64,000 nt of DNA from Rhizophagus clarus (taxonomy: Eukaryota > Glomeromycota > Glomeromycetes > Glomerales > Glomeraceae). The DNA is taken from contig BLAL01000088.1 of assembly GCA_015698045.1 (NCBI GenBank), positions 215,924 through 279,923 of the forward strand. The letters are read 5' to 3'. How positions within the stretch are numbered: the first letter of the stretch is position 1; each line of letters starts with the position of its first letter. A program made the translations under genes and the position numbers. Below are positions 23,208 through 35,273 of the stretch, one piece after another. The notes below the pieces were generated by a model. That model was not told where the DNA came from, searched no databases, and saw only the letters and a program-made list of their open reading frames with translations.

Positions 23208-24486
23208 AACTTAGAGATGCGATCCGTGATCCGAGGTCCGTCCATCCATCCGGATTTGGATTGATCCGGATAGATTACGGATAATCCGTATTAATCCGAT
23301 TATTAATTTTTAAATTTTTAATAAAAATTTTTAATAAATTGAAAAACAAATCTATATATAACTGTTACCGAACCAAATTACCAGAACCGAGCAGTTTTTT
23401 ACCAAATTAATTAATAAAAAATTATTTATTAAAGTAACAAAAAAAAAAAAACGTTGCGAAGCGACTTTTTATATTAAATTGCCTATAAAAAAACGTATCG
23501 CAACGTTTTTAATTAAAATGATGATGATAAAGTAACGTTGCGAAACACCTGGACAAAAGTGTATTGACTTTCCCTACTCAAAACAACGATTCACTCAAAA
23601 CCATACCTAGATCGCGTCTGTATTTACTTCCTCCGGTATTACCTTCAGCTGAAGGCAGATTAATCAATAAGAAATGGGCTTGCATTGTGAATGACAACAG
23701 GACGGATCCATCTCAAACACCTTCCACTTCTTTTTTAATCAAATTATCTGTAAAAAAGCGTTTCGCAACGTTTTTTCCTAATTTCGCAAAAAATAAGTTG
23801 CGAAACATTATTTTTATATTAAATTATCTTCGCAACTTTTTTTGTTAATTTCGCGAAAATATTAGCGAAACGTTTTTTTTATCAAATTACCGATAAATCG
23901 CAAACTAAAAAAATTTGCTTTTTTTAAAGCGAGTGTTTAATTTAAAAAATAAAACTGCTTTTTTTTAAAGCGTTTAATTTAAAAGGTAAAAGCGCTTTTT
24001 TTAAGTAAAGCGTTTAATTTAAAAGATAAAAACGCTTTTTTTAAGCGTTTAATTTAAAGAAGCTAAAAAACGTTAAATCTGTTTAAAAAAAGTCAAACGC
24101 TAAAAAAAAAGCGTTTTTTTTTTTTGTTAATCCGAAGGTTCAGAACATTACGTCGGAACTAATAGTGTTTTTTTTTCAATTTTACATCTAAGAACGCCGG
24201 AACTAATAGTTCTGGCACTTTTTTTCAATTTTACGTATATGAACGGCAGAGCTGATACGTTTTTTTTCAATTTTACGTAGTGAACGCCAGAATAATAGTT
24301 TATTCATTTGACCAATATGTTGGATCAACAGTCGGGTAGCCAACTAACACTGACCTGATCTGACCATGACATAACCCAATATTTTCTTTTTTTGTAAAAA
24401 AAAAATTCCAGATGATCTGGAATCTGACAGATGAATCCGGATTGATCCAAATCAGATCACGGATCGTAAAATCGCATCTTTAGTTG
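23208..24486. mobile_element. Non-autonomous inverted-repeat element, 1.28 kb, with three internal repeat families
   Basis: Left end AACTTAGAGATGCGATCCGTG and right end, read as reverse complement, ACTAAAGATGCGATTTTACG then ATCCGTGATC; both then run into GGATTGATCCGG-type words, giving imperfect terminal inverted repeats of about 70 bases. No transposase ORF inside. The interior is organised into GTTGCGAAACG/CGCAACG modules (23450-23880), AAGCGTTTAATTTA modules (23890-24120) and GAACGCCGGAACTAATAG plus TTTTTCAATTTTACG modules (24130-24300). Target-site duplication was not convincingly found. Related ATCCG-rich ends occur at 32046-32357 and 34250-34320. Confidence 0.6.
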
Positions 24487-24539
24487 TAACTGCCTTCTGA
24501 AGGGAACTCTTTAGAACTGCAGCAGCTATAGGAATAGTC

Positions 24540-25205
24540 AGAATCATCGGCACCAATAATAACACCAGAATCTCAGCCTATGGTTGTAGATAGTAATTTA
24601 TCAGCAACTGTCACTGAGTTTACTCCCAAAATGATAGTCAATCTGATAACTACACAGAATGTATCTGACAATCAGTCCCCTGTAGTAACACTTCCTTCTG
24701 AAACAACTAAAAAAGGAAAAGAGAAGACAGGGACGATTCACAAAATTACGTGCAATAACAATGTCATTCATGAGGCGCAGAAAAATTAACACCGCACCAT
24801 AATGATCTATGACATACCCACCAAATAGTCCTCAAACAAAATACACACTGCCCTAGCGGACTGGGGATGAGTACTTAACATTTCCATAAAATCCAGCATA
24901 AATATTACACGATCAGAATGAATATTATTTTTACTCCAACCAAAGACACCGAATATGTTCTACAGCCCTAACATACACAATTGGACGAAATTTGGGTAAG
25001 ATGGTTCCCGGTGAGTGGAAACTCATGCAAAGGAAGAGCAAAGAAATTTTTTAAGCTTTGTTCCGTTTTCCTCCCAACATTACTGAAGAAGCACTATATA
25101 GTAGCTTCGTTCCAGATGGCACCTCCCTTCTCCAGCATATGAGAGCATCAACATAGAAGGTCATCAAGGATAAAAATGGCCTAAAAGAACTTGTATTTTA
25201 AGTCA
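24540..25205 (+). pseudogene. Decayed LINE-type ORF1-like (RNA-binding) relic
   Basis: Frames interrupted by stops spell MIYDIPTK, SSNKIHTALADWG, VLNISIKS and, in other frames, IHNWTKFG, DGSR, then QQHY and SPAYESI-type text. The pattern IYDIP followed about 12 residues later by a LADWG segment resembles the RRM-like nucleic-acid-binding domain of ORF1/gag-like proteins that accompany non-LTR retrotransposons in these fungi. That link is from remembered family style, not a search. The GC-richer composition supports a foreign origin. At least four stops and frame changes make it a fossil. Confidence 0.4.
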
Positions 25206-26017
25206 TGCGAGCTCTCACCCTTTTTACAGAACATTATGGTAATATATGCTTAAAATGGTTTTTAAGAACCTTTTCAAAATGGTTTGAAATTTTATTATAA
25301 AAAGACTTTTTAAATTACTACGAACTTATCATAAAAGCCTTGTAATAATTTAATAGTTTTTTGCTAAGAAGGTCGAGAATAATTATTAGAATCCAAAATT
25401 ATTTATATAAAGGTTAATAATTCTGGCGTTATCAGCAGATGTTTGTGTAGAAATGTAATGCATTACCTACATATAAACACTTAATATTTTAAGTTTGGTT
25501 ATTATTATTAGGAAAGGACTCCACAACGAAGTTATTAACATGTCCAAGTTCGCGAAAATAATGAATGGAAGAAGAAGTTCTTTCCTTTTTTTTTTTGAAT
25601 TAGGACGGGTTCGGTTTATTATTTTTAATAAAAGTGATATAAATCAACGAAAAAATTTAAAGAGTTGAGAAGTGTTTTTACTATTTATTTATTTTTTTTT
25701 TTTGTTCGTTATAAAAAAAAAAAAAAAGGAAACAATTTTTTTAAAATACTATTATTTCTATTATATGATTTTAATATGATCAACTAAAGAAAATTTTGGA
25801 AGAAAAATAAAATTGAAATTACGTTTATTTTTTTTCATAGTGAATCAAATATCAGAAAACATTACATTTTTTTTATATTGAAACATGAAAAAAAAAGAAA
25901 GTTTTAATTAATTTTGATAAGAATCGATGAGTAAGGGATTTACATACGCGATGCACATTACGCAATTAAGCATGTACGTGAAAATTTACATATTAGATCG
26001 GCAAACGGTATTTTTAA
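25206..26017. other. Intergenic AT-rich
   Basis: No gene seen. Long A/T tracts at 25580-25600 and 25688-25735. Confidence 0.5.
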
Positions 26018-26162
26018 CTTAATGCACAGTCTAGTATGTGACTGCGGATGATTCCAAAAAAGGAAATTACAACAATAAATGATCGGTAAGTGCATCGTCA
26101 TAATTTCCTTTTTTTGACCAAGTATGAATACCATCTGCAGTCACATGCGATTGCACATTAAG
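26018..26162. mobile_element. MITE of about 140 bp with TTAA-type ends
   Basis: Arms AATGCACAGTCTAGTATGTG (26021) and, in reverse complement, AATGTGCAATCGCATGTGAC (ending 26159) are imperfect inverted repeats continuing inward through GACTGCRGATG and AAAAAAGGAAATTA, about 50 bases per arm. TTAA sits at each edge, compatible with a piggyBac-type target site. A diverged right arm recurs at 26595-26615, inside the neighbouring duplication. Confidence 0.6.
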
Positions 26163-27240
26163 ATTATCTGATAAGAATTTTTCTTTTCAATTTATATTTT
26201 AAAATTAATTTAAAAATTTAATAAAATTGTCTTCAATAAATTATAGTTATGTAACTGGATTTAAATTTAAATAAAAGAGAATTGGATGTAAAGAATGCAA
26301 ACGTTAAATCAACAATTAATTCACTTAAAGCTGCGCATACTCATTTTTAAAATTGTATTAATACAAAAAAAGAATTAAAATCATGCACATCAAGAGTATT
26401 ACATGCATCGTTGTGCATGAAAATTTCATTTTGCCAATCGCTAAATCAGTGGCTTGTAATAAAGATTCGATTTGATTATCCAAATAAAATAATAAAAGTT
26501 GCGAGAAAACTAATTTAGAAAATTTGTGATGCACATTGGGATATGAATTCCGGTCGAAACAATTAAGGTTATGGAATATTCTCGGATAATCATTACAACT
26601 GCATGTGATTGTGCAAAAAGATTTATGAATTTTTCTTTTCACTTTATATTTTAAAATTAATTAAATTTAATAAAATTGTCTTCAATAAATTATTTTTAAA
26701 AATGGTGTTACCTGGTCCAATATAGTTATGTAACTGGATTTAAATAAAAGAGAATTAATGCAAACGCTAAATAAACAATTCACTTAGAGCTTCGCATACT
26801 CATTTTTAAAATTGTATTAATACAAAAAGAATATTAAATTATGTGCATCAGGCGTATTACATGCATCGTTGTGCATGAAAAACAATCACTAAATCAGTGA
26901 CCTGTAATAAAGATTCAAATTTGATTATCAAATAAAATAATAAAAGCTGCGAGAAAACTAATTTAGAAAATTTGTGATTTAAATTCCGGTCAAAACAATT
27001 AAGGTAACTAATTTAGAAAATTTATGAATCATCATTTAAATTTAATTTGTATGCACATTGGGATTTAAATTCCGGTCAAAGCAATTAAGTTAACTAATTG
27101 AGAAATTTGTGAATCATTATTTAAAGTTGTATGCACATTTGGATTTAAATTCCGGTCAAAGCAATTAAGGTAACTAATTTAGAGAATCATCATCTAAAGT
27201 TGTATGCACATTGGGATTTAAATTCCGGTCGAAGCAAATT
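26160..27240. repeat. Nested tandem duplication (about 450-bp unit, then 75-80-bp units)
   Basis: A block at about 26165-26585 is repeated at about 26625-27005, sharing for example TTGTCTTCAATAAATTAT, GTATTACATGCATCGTTGTG and GATTTAAATTCCGGTC. The end of the second block is itself amplified: CTAATTTAGAAAATTTGTGA plus TCATCATTTAAAG, TATGCACATTGGGATTTAAA and TTCCGGTCAAAGCAATTAAG recur about four times between 26955 and 27236. Confidence 0.85.
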
Positions 27241-27455
27241 ATTACTTAATTCAGCATTAAGTGCTTCCAATCTTCCAATGCATATCACTGCATACATGCG
27301 TATTTTAAGAGTTTATGCTTTCAACATATCTGATAACGGCAATAACTGAAAGTAATTATGTACTTCTGATCATATTGGTCATTTCATTATGAGATATGGT
27401 ATAAAATAAATTCGAAGTTTTTAAACTTTTTTCAAAAAAAAAAAAAAAAAAAAAA

Positions 27456-28319
27456 ATGTTTATTGATAAACTTGACTTTGGTAGGTTTAAAAAATATATG
27501 TAATTAACATATTTATTATTTTTAAGTTTTAATGCAATTTTGTGATTTCTATTAGGCGAATTACGTTCTGATGTGACTTGTTATAGTTTACCATATGGAT
27601 TTTTGGGAATATTTTCCTGGGTTTTGACTACTTTGGTGATTATTTTAAAACATAAAGATATAAATTTTAATATTTTTTCATTGTTATGGGATAAAATATA
27701 TGGTAATGGAGATGATAAATGGTTTGAACCAAATCCATTTGTGACGATTTTTTTAAGTATTATTACCGTAGGGCCAGTTATTTATACATGTGTTAAATGC
27801 CATGGAAATTGGGAAATTGCACTTATCGCATTTGGGCAATTAACACCATGGGCTTTTAGTATATTTAGTGATGGTATTAAAAATTTAATAGATAATAGAG
27901 GAGATCGTTGTAGACATTGTTGTTATGTATTTTTTGGTTCAATATTCTTTATATTATTATCAGTTTCTGGATGGTTGGGCATAACAGTATTGTTTATTCG
28001 TTTACAAATAGTTAAAAATAGAGATATTATCGCAACATTATATCTTTCATTATATATAGTTCCAGTAATTATAATAATTTGGTTGTTTATAGCATGTTGT
28101 TATAAGTGTTGTAAAGGTGATAAAAATGGTTATACATTTATTGTAGTGTTATCACTATATCTTATAGCATGTTTACATGTTATAGTAGTATTTGTATTTC
28201 TTTCTTTGGTTAATGGCCAATGGAGTGGAATTATTAGAGCTGGCGGTGGAATGATATCAACTATTGTTTTCCTTATTGGAAGATTTTTAACGGATCATTT
28301 TTTATATCGTTTTAGATGA
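27456..28319 (+). CDS. Multi-pass membrane protein of unknown function
   Basis: Two exons, 27456-27480 (25 nt, MFIDKLDF) and 27556-28319, joined by a 75-nt GT-AG intron in phase, giving 262 residues with TGA at 28317. The first methionine lies right after a long A-run. About seven hydrophobic segments are visible: YGFLGIFSWVLTTLVIIL, FVTIFLSIITVGPVIYTCV, IALIAFGQLTPWAFSIF, YVFFGSIFFILLSVSGWLG, a double one around IIATLYLSLYIVPVIIIIW, FIVVLSLYLIACLHVIVVF and MISTIVFLIGRFL. Cytosol-facing loops carry clustered cysteines (RCRHCC, CCYKCCKGDK), possible palmitoylation or metal sites. No known transporter signature was recognised. Codon pattern and the intact frame argue that it is a real gene. Confidence 0.75.
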
Positions 28320-31300
28320 AAAATTCTATTTACTGATGTAGAATTAGAATTTAGGAATAAATTGTCATAAAATTTACTAGTCCAAGCAGCAGTAGTTTGT
28401 TTAAAGTTTCAATTGATAACCAGTTTATGTAACTTCGTTATAATCTCTGAATTGTTTTAGGGCTTTGGCTGTAATTATTTTTTGCATTTAACCTTAAAAA
28501 CAAGCGTTTCTTTAATATCCTTTTAAAAGTAGACATTATTAACAGCAAAAATATATTTAATTTTGCAAGACAAAAAAGATTTTCGAAGGTTGTAAAGTTA
28601 ATTTTTCAGTTAGTTTTCCATAAAACGCGATTTTTGATTAAAGAGAGTTATTAGAGTTTATTTTTTAGGAACAACCTTACGAGATATTCCTATAAAAGAA
28701 ATGTGTCCATCGCTCTAACTCTTAAGCCCGAACATTAGTATATTGATTTAGAACATTCTCATCGAACGTAATTTTTTTAAATACTGTAAATCATGTTTTT
28801 TGATTATCACAATTTCTACATCACTTACATGTCACTCACTCAATTCGTTCGTTATAAGGCAAGAATTTTAAAGAATTTAATTGGCAGATTCGTTATAATG
28901 AGAGTATATCGTATTTGATTGGTTAAAAGTCACGTGATTGGATATATCGCGGTTCTTTATATCGTGAGTCGACATAGTTATTACGTACAATATTGACTTA
29001 AAATATCAAATCAATTACTAAATTACTATTGTAGTATTCATAACAATTCTAAAGAATATTTTAGGACGATAATGTATTTAATACAGAAGTTCCTAAGTAA
29101 GTGAAAACGTCTACTTTTAGAGAGGAGCTGCTTTAAATCATTTAATTTGTTGTTTTGGTAACATTTTGGTGAAATTGAAATATTGCCTTCTTCAAGCTTT
29201 TTATGCCAACGGTCAACTTCTTCCATGAAGTTTCATAAAATATAATCAAAGGAAAATAATCCCTGTAATTATAAAAAATCAATTAATGAATCATGTTAAA
29301 ATATTGGTATTTGAATTGTATTTTCTTAGCAAATTAATTTGTACATACTTATTTTGACGTTCAGATGGCGTCATTAAATTGAGTTCAATATTTACGATAA
29401 CTTGTGCCAGTATCATGAATAAACATTATAAGTGCTACGTATTCATAAGCCGACCAGTAAGCATTAAGTAAATTAAAATATAGAGTAAGAGCTTTAAAAC
29501 TTTGTGTCTCATCGGGATATAAATATAGTTAATCATCGTGATACAAATAAATCAGGTTATCATAAGATTTATGCATAGAAAATCTTTCGTAATTAACACG
29601 TTGGGCACATTGTACGGTTATACGCCAGATTTTCGGGTATGAATAAAAAAAAAAGAAGTTGATTTGAGCGTCTGAGAATTGATCACATGAGAATACATTA
29701 TACAGAAACAATTTTTTTTTATCGATATGAAGTAAAGGTATAAGCTAAAATTTTTTAAAAAAAAATTGTTTGACGATTTTGTGATAAGATAATAATACCA
29801 AATACAAAAAATAAACTCATTTGTTATAACGTTAATATAATCAAAGATTCAGATTATTTAATTGCATAATATACGGACGTACTTTTTATTATAAAAATTA
29901 ATTGCATCTTAATTTCCTACTTTTGAACTATTTTTAAAGGGTAATTACATTAACTAGTTTGTGGAGAATAAAATTGTTATTTGTTATTACATTATATTGC
30001 TTTTTTAGACGATATATTTTGATAAGTATTTTTATATATATTAGGGGATTATAGGAAAAAAAAAATATATAAAATGAATTAATTATGAAAGAACACTTGG
30101 TCTTATAAATGTCAACGATTGTTACGCTTGTTACGTGTAAAAAAAAACAAAAGAATCGATAACATAATTTAACATATTAACGCGTAAAAATAAAGCAAAT
30201 TATTATGCTTATATTAAAAAAAAGCGGCTTCTTGTCGAAAGGATTTTCGTCTTGAAAAATTCATAAAATTATTATAGGACGTAACTTCATTTATCTAAAA
30301 AAAAAAAAAAAAAAATCACTTTTAATAAGATTTTCCTGATAATTTAAATACACCGTGGTTGATATATAACGTATATTTTATAACTTACTTGAATCAACTT
30401 GTACTCTAACGGTTTTTTTAATATTTTTCCTAGACGAATAGGAAATTTAATACTTCGTTTTTTAAATGATTCTCCATATTTCTATCTGAAAATAAATAAA
30501 AAAAAAAAAAAAATTTTTAACGATATTTTCCCATAATTTCTCATTCGTTGTTGGTCAGTACATACCATTGAATGTCTTTTTCGTATGGGAAGAATAATGG
30601 AAGACGGAAGTTATGAGAGATGAAGTTACGGAAAGGAATAGATAACGAAAGTTATGGAAGACGGAAAATTATGAAATAATTTAAGTTAATGACAGGATGA
30701 GTGATAAGAGTTTAATGACAGAAGAATTTTGAAAGAAAAATACGACGACGGAATATAGAGCTATATATATAATGCGCGAAATGAATTAACGCGTTTAATT
30801 TTAGATAATCAGTACGATCGTACGATCGTGAGAAATCGGGATTAATTGAAAAAAAACACGCCAACAAAGACACAAAAGGAACGCCAAGGGAAAATTTTTT
30901 TTTGCACGTTTTTTTGACATCATTTTTTCGAAAGACACATGTTCTTCAGCCTCACTATGAGATCATTAGAGATCATTAGACATCATTAGACATCACATGA
31001 ATGCATATTTTTTTTAAAAAACACGCAAAAGGTTACCCAATTTGATTTGATTTGTATAACCTTACAATGTTTAAGTTGAACAATATTTTATTTTGGCGTA
31101 ATACACTCACGTTTGAGATCTTGAAAATTTTTTTGATTTCACTGATTTTCTTATCCAAAAATCTTATGACAATCATGATTTGTTTATGACGAGATTATTA
31201 CTAACTACATTTATTATTTACCGATTCGATGATCATGATCGACTTACAGTATAATATTACAAATGAAAAACCTCTGATTAAAAATCATTTTTTAATTTTT

Positions 31301-32040
31301 ATTCAAGGCATCAAAATAGAAGTTGATCGTTTGGAAGGAACATTTATTTTTTAAATTTGAAAACAATGATTTTTTTGTTTCCTCAAAAGTCCTGGAAACG
31401 TAAAAAAAAAAAAAAATTACTAACGGGACAGATTTGTCAGTTTTTAACGAACAAAGGGGCTTAGGTTAAGCTAGGCTTGCATGTTCCAATTTTAGATTGT
31501 TTCCGTGCGAATCGTGTGAAAAATCTGTTGCAGTGAAAAAAAAAAATTTTTATATTAACGAAAATCAATGAAACTTGAACCATTTCAGGAAGTTTTAATC
31601 GGGAACTGATTGAGAAGGCAGATCCCTGTGGCACGGATAGGTGCACAGTCTGTGACCGACAAATAAATCCGGTTACTGAACTTAAATTTTGAATAAAAAT
31701 AGAAATACATTTACGTGTAAAAATAATTATTTGGGAATAAATTCTCGTGGGATTTATTAGGATTAAAATTTAATACGAAACCAATAAGATTTAATGTTCG
31801 GGAGAATTTTTTTCCTACAAATTAACTGAATTAAGTCGATAATTAAATAACTCGGAAGTTGTGTAACTCTCTTTTATCGTTAATCTAGTGTTTGTGGAAC
31901 ACAGAATATACGTTGTCAACTGTAAACTATCCAGTATGATACTCTAGATTCTAGAGTACCCTTGAATTAGAATTTGGCGTTGTAATTCTTTTAGAAAAAA
32001 AAGTTAGAAACTTTCTACCTATATAATATTTGGTAATATC
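28320..32040. other. Gene-poor interval
   Basis: No convincing gene. Minor structures: related GGAAGACGGAAGTTATG and TTATGGAAGACGGAAAATTA words at 30599-30675; short tandem GATCATTAGA/CATCATTAGA repeats at 30960-30998; a 16-base palindrome ACGATCGTACGATCGT at 30814-30829. Short ORFs here (29038, 29529, 31461) lack domains or splice context. Confidence 0.45.
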
Positions 32041-32045
32041 ATACT

Positions 32046-32357
32046 GTAGTGAAACGATCCGTGGATGATAATCCGTACGGATAATGAAAATAATGCGTGA
32101 ATAATCCGTGGTTTCCTCCTTTTTTATAAATGATTTTGCCACCATACTTTTAGATAAAAGTTTTCTTTATATGTAATTGGTTTCGCACTTTTTTAGCGAA
32201 TTTTGTACTATCCATGTGATGTGCAGATCATTCGCAGTTAATTGGCAAGTTATCCGCGAATAATTTATTCGACCTTCTGCGGATATATAATAATTATACG
32301 GAACATTTTTTCAGCTCACGGATATTATTCGTGGATGGTCCGAATCGCTTAACTACT
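32046..32357. mobile_element. ATCCG-rich inverted-repeat element, about 310 bp
   Basis: Left end AGTGAAACGATCCGTGGATG then ATAATCCGTACGG; right end in reverse complement AGTTAAGCGATTCGGACCATCC then ACGAATAATATCCGTG. The two arms align over about 35 bases with gaps. No coding capacity. End sequences resemble those of the 23208-24486 element. Confidence 0.5.
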
Positions 32358-32689
32358 CTGATACTTTGTGGCAATCAGAATCTCGTAAAGGATTTAGGCA
32401 TTTAATTCTCTTAATGAATCAATGAATGATAATTTTTTATAAGCATAAGTGGAACTGAAATCGTATCAACTGATTTACCGGTCACATAACGTTCGGCGAT
32501 TACTTCAAAATTTCAATTTGGTAACTATCATTACAATATTTTTATATATAATTTAAAACGTTCGCCCAAACGTATTGAAAATTTTTTTTATATAAATAGA
32601 TGGTAATTTCGTGCATTGATGATTGCGTAATAGTAAACTATGTCTTATTAATATTTCTTTTTTGCCCTAAGCCCATCCCAAATTAAACG

Positions 32690-32945
32690 ATATCGAATTG
32701 CTTTGAAGATTATTTAAAGGAATAGCCGAGGCTAATAATTTATCGTATAAGGCTATTAGTGATGAAATAAAGTCATCAAACCATTCTATCAGTGAAACCA
32801 CAGTATCGAAGTTTTATAATGGCAATTAGGAAAATTTATAGACGAATGGGAAAAGGATGGTCAAGGTGTGACTATTTTAATTAAATTGGATCCGAACGTA
32901 GCACAAGATAATGTTAATTATTCTTCGTATGCGAAAATGTCATAA
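32690..32945 (+). pseudogene. Relic of an HTH-like protein
   Basis: An open stretch reads GIAEANNLSYKAISDEIKSS followed by ISETTVSKFYNG, which has the spacing of a helix-turn-helix (YKAISDEI as first helix, SETTVSKFY as recognition helix). It ends in TAG; one base over, the text continues KFIDEWEKDGQG and LIKLDPNVAQD before another stop. The two halves look like one protein split by a frameshift. Family unidentified; the HTH idea rests on pattern only. Confidence 0.4.
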
Positions 32946-33508
32946 TACTGTTTTTGCATTGTTTCTTTCACCGAATAAAAAATTCCATTATTATGACGTA
33001 CTTTGTTTTATTTCTTTTTTTGTTTATAAACTAAAGGAGATCACATTCTTCTAATACAAGGATATGTGTAGAATGACGATTCTTCTTTCTTGTGCAATCA
33101 TAATTTGTAATAACGTAGACAAAAATGTCGAAACCAAGAATTCTATCATCACACCTTTTTTTTTGAAACATTTCGAAAAAAAAAGAAAACGCACTAGAAC
33201 TCGTCGGTTCACTTGTTCTGTCTCCCTTGGATTGTATTCATTATTGTTCATTGTAGTTCTTTATCTCTCCAGTTTTATATTGAATCTAGGATAACACATG
33301 AAATCAAATTTTCCTTATTGCATAAACGGACAATATAAGTAACATTGTCTCAAAAGGCCTATTGTTTCGATTACATCTTATCGATTCCGCATTTTTCTTT
33401 GTTTCTCCCACATTTGAGCACGTTATTCTCTATTATTCATTAGAGAAGCAATGTTTAAAGACAACAGCAGTGATATAGTGGAGATGCAAAACGGAAAAAG
33501 GATACTAT

Positions 33509-34060
33509 TGTTACGATCGAACAGTCACGTGATCGCTGATCATGTTGCGAATGTTGCGAATGTCACGAATGTTGCGAATGTCACGAATGTTATAAATGTT
33601 ACGAATATTGCAAATGTTTGATATGTTATACATATGCAATATAACAAATATGTGAAATATATGAAATAAGTAGCATTTATGTGATATGTTAGATATGTCA
33701 AGTAAATTTAATGTAGTTGTTTTTTGTATAAATATAGGCGTTTTTAATCAATGTAAAAACAGATAATTTCGTTTTAAATAAAATAAAGCATTTATTTAAT
33801 AAGTTATCTCGTTGTTAAAGTGTTAGTTTATTTGTAAATTGATACTTGCGTCTGAGTGTAATTGCTAGTGTGTGCATTACCTATTCGCAACCGATTAATT
33901 TACGCTTTTTTTGTTTAAGTTGATCGTGTAACCTTCGCAAATTGATCAACGGTGAACGTTTATTAGTAATTTATTATATTTTATTTCACTTCGCATTTAC
34001 ATTTAACTGCTACATATATACAACGCTTATTTTCATAAGCATAAAAGAACTGGCATTTAC
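33509..34060 (+). mobile_element. Candidate solo LTR
   Basis: Begins TGTTACGATCGAACAGTCAC and is flanked by the five bases ACTAT at 33504-33508 and again at 34061-34065. Inside lie a TATA-like box TATAAATATAG (about 33727) and AATAAAATAAAGC (about 33776), in the order expected of an LTR promoter and polyadenylation signal. The right boundary is weak: it ends TTTAC just before ACTAT, or TTTACA if the repeat is taken as CTAT. No internal retrotransposon coding region follows. Confidence 0.45.
33544..33626. repeat. 9-bp minisatellite GTTGCGAAT/GTCACGAAT
   Basis: About nine tandem variants of a nine-base unit (GTTGCGAAT, GTCACGAAT, GTTATAAAT, GTTACGAAT, ATTGCAAAT), embedded in the candidate LTR. 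Confidence 0.85.
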
Positions 34061-34065
34061 ACTAT

Positions 34066-35198
34066 CTCTAAACTGTTCGTAGATCGAAATGCCCAAGACT
34101 AAAAATAAAGATACTCGGAAAGATCTAAGAACGGATATAATTTTTCTGACTATCTACCTTCACGAGTTCTAGTTCCATTCGTGACTAACGAAAATTTTAA
34201 TCATTATCAGTTATAGTTCAATAGACTCACTAACCAATTATATTTTTCGATCCGAGCAATCCGGACTAGAATTGATCCGGATAGGCAGATTATCCAATCC
34301 CCAGAAGTTTCGTATTGTAACTGCGCATTCAAATGTTGTACAGGGTGTTCTCATTTATTCCATTTTTGAAAATGTTTGGTGTACATAACTAATTAACGTG
34401 TAAGTTCATTCAGATCATAGTTCTCATTGATTCCATTTTTGAAAATGTTTTCATAAGATATTATTGTCAAGAGATTAATTTTAACTGAATTATACACGTA
34501 CTGTGCATTCAATGTTTATAAAAAATATAAATTAAGGTTTATTATTACTGTAATTAAGTTCCGTGAGACAAAAATTGCTTTCTTGACCCGCCTCACTTAA
34601 TCAACACTGCATTAATCATCGTTCTCTACTGGCCCCTTGCTATAAAATATTTATTTATATTATGCAGAAGGGTGTTGATTAGGTGAAAGTAATTTTTTGC
34701 GTCCGTGAGTGAATGTGATCGTGTAACATATTGATATGATTGCTCATTGAAATATGCTTTACATGCTTCTTTTATCGCCTGCGATAGAAATTTTGCTTAC
34801 GAAAATCTCCGGGAATTTAAAATACTTGTAACAATATAAAAATTTAAAAACAAGTTTGCTGCTTTTTTCGGATTTAATTGCACAGTATGCTACCATTTGC
34901 TCTTTATATAAGCCTAAAAATTTCTGCGGAAAATTCCCGATTTGTTGTTTTTACATATTTTTTGTAGATTATCGTGGTTTGTCATACATTCCACTCAAAA
35001 ATATGTTAAAAGGGATGTCAAACTCAACTTTCCCAACTCATTGGAAATTAACATAACATTCCAATATTGATAAGTAGTCGCAAAATTTTAGGTAATAAAG
35101 TGTACGTAAATAATGCAAAGAAAACATTCCTTTTAGATATCATGCTTTGATCACTACGTTATTCGTACTTACCATTTGCTATTCTTCAACTATTTTCA
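34066..35198. other. Intergenic, upstream of the large GTPase-VWA gene
   Basis: Holds an ATCCGG-rich fragment (34248-34312), a direct repeat TTCTCATTKATTCCATTTTT + GAAAATGTTT (34351 and 34421), and an imperfect inverted repeat of about 140 bases (34560-34705; arms include CACTTAATCAACACT and GGTGTTGATTAGGTG). A TATA-like TTTATATAAG occurs at about 34901. The true transcription start and any first exon of the downstream gene should be here. Confidence 0.4.
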
Positions 35199-35273
35199 TT
35201 GAAAAAATCATTAATAAATTCTTTTCAGTTTGACACCCCTTTGTCTCAGAAATCAGTATCAAGAGCTCAAGAT

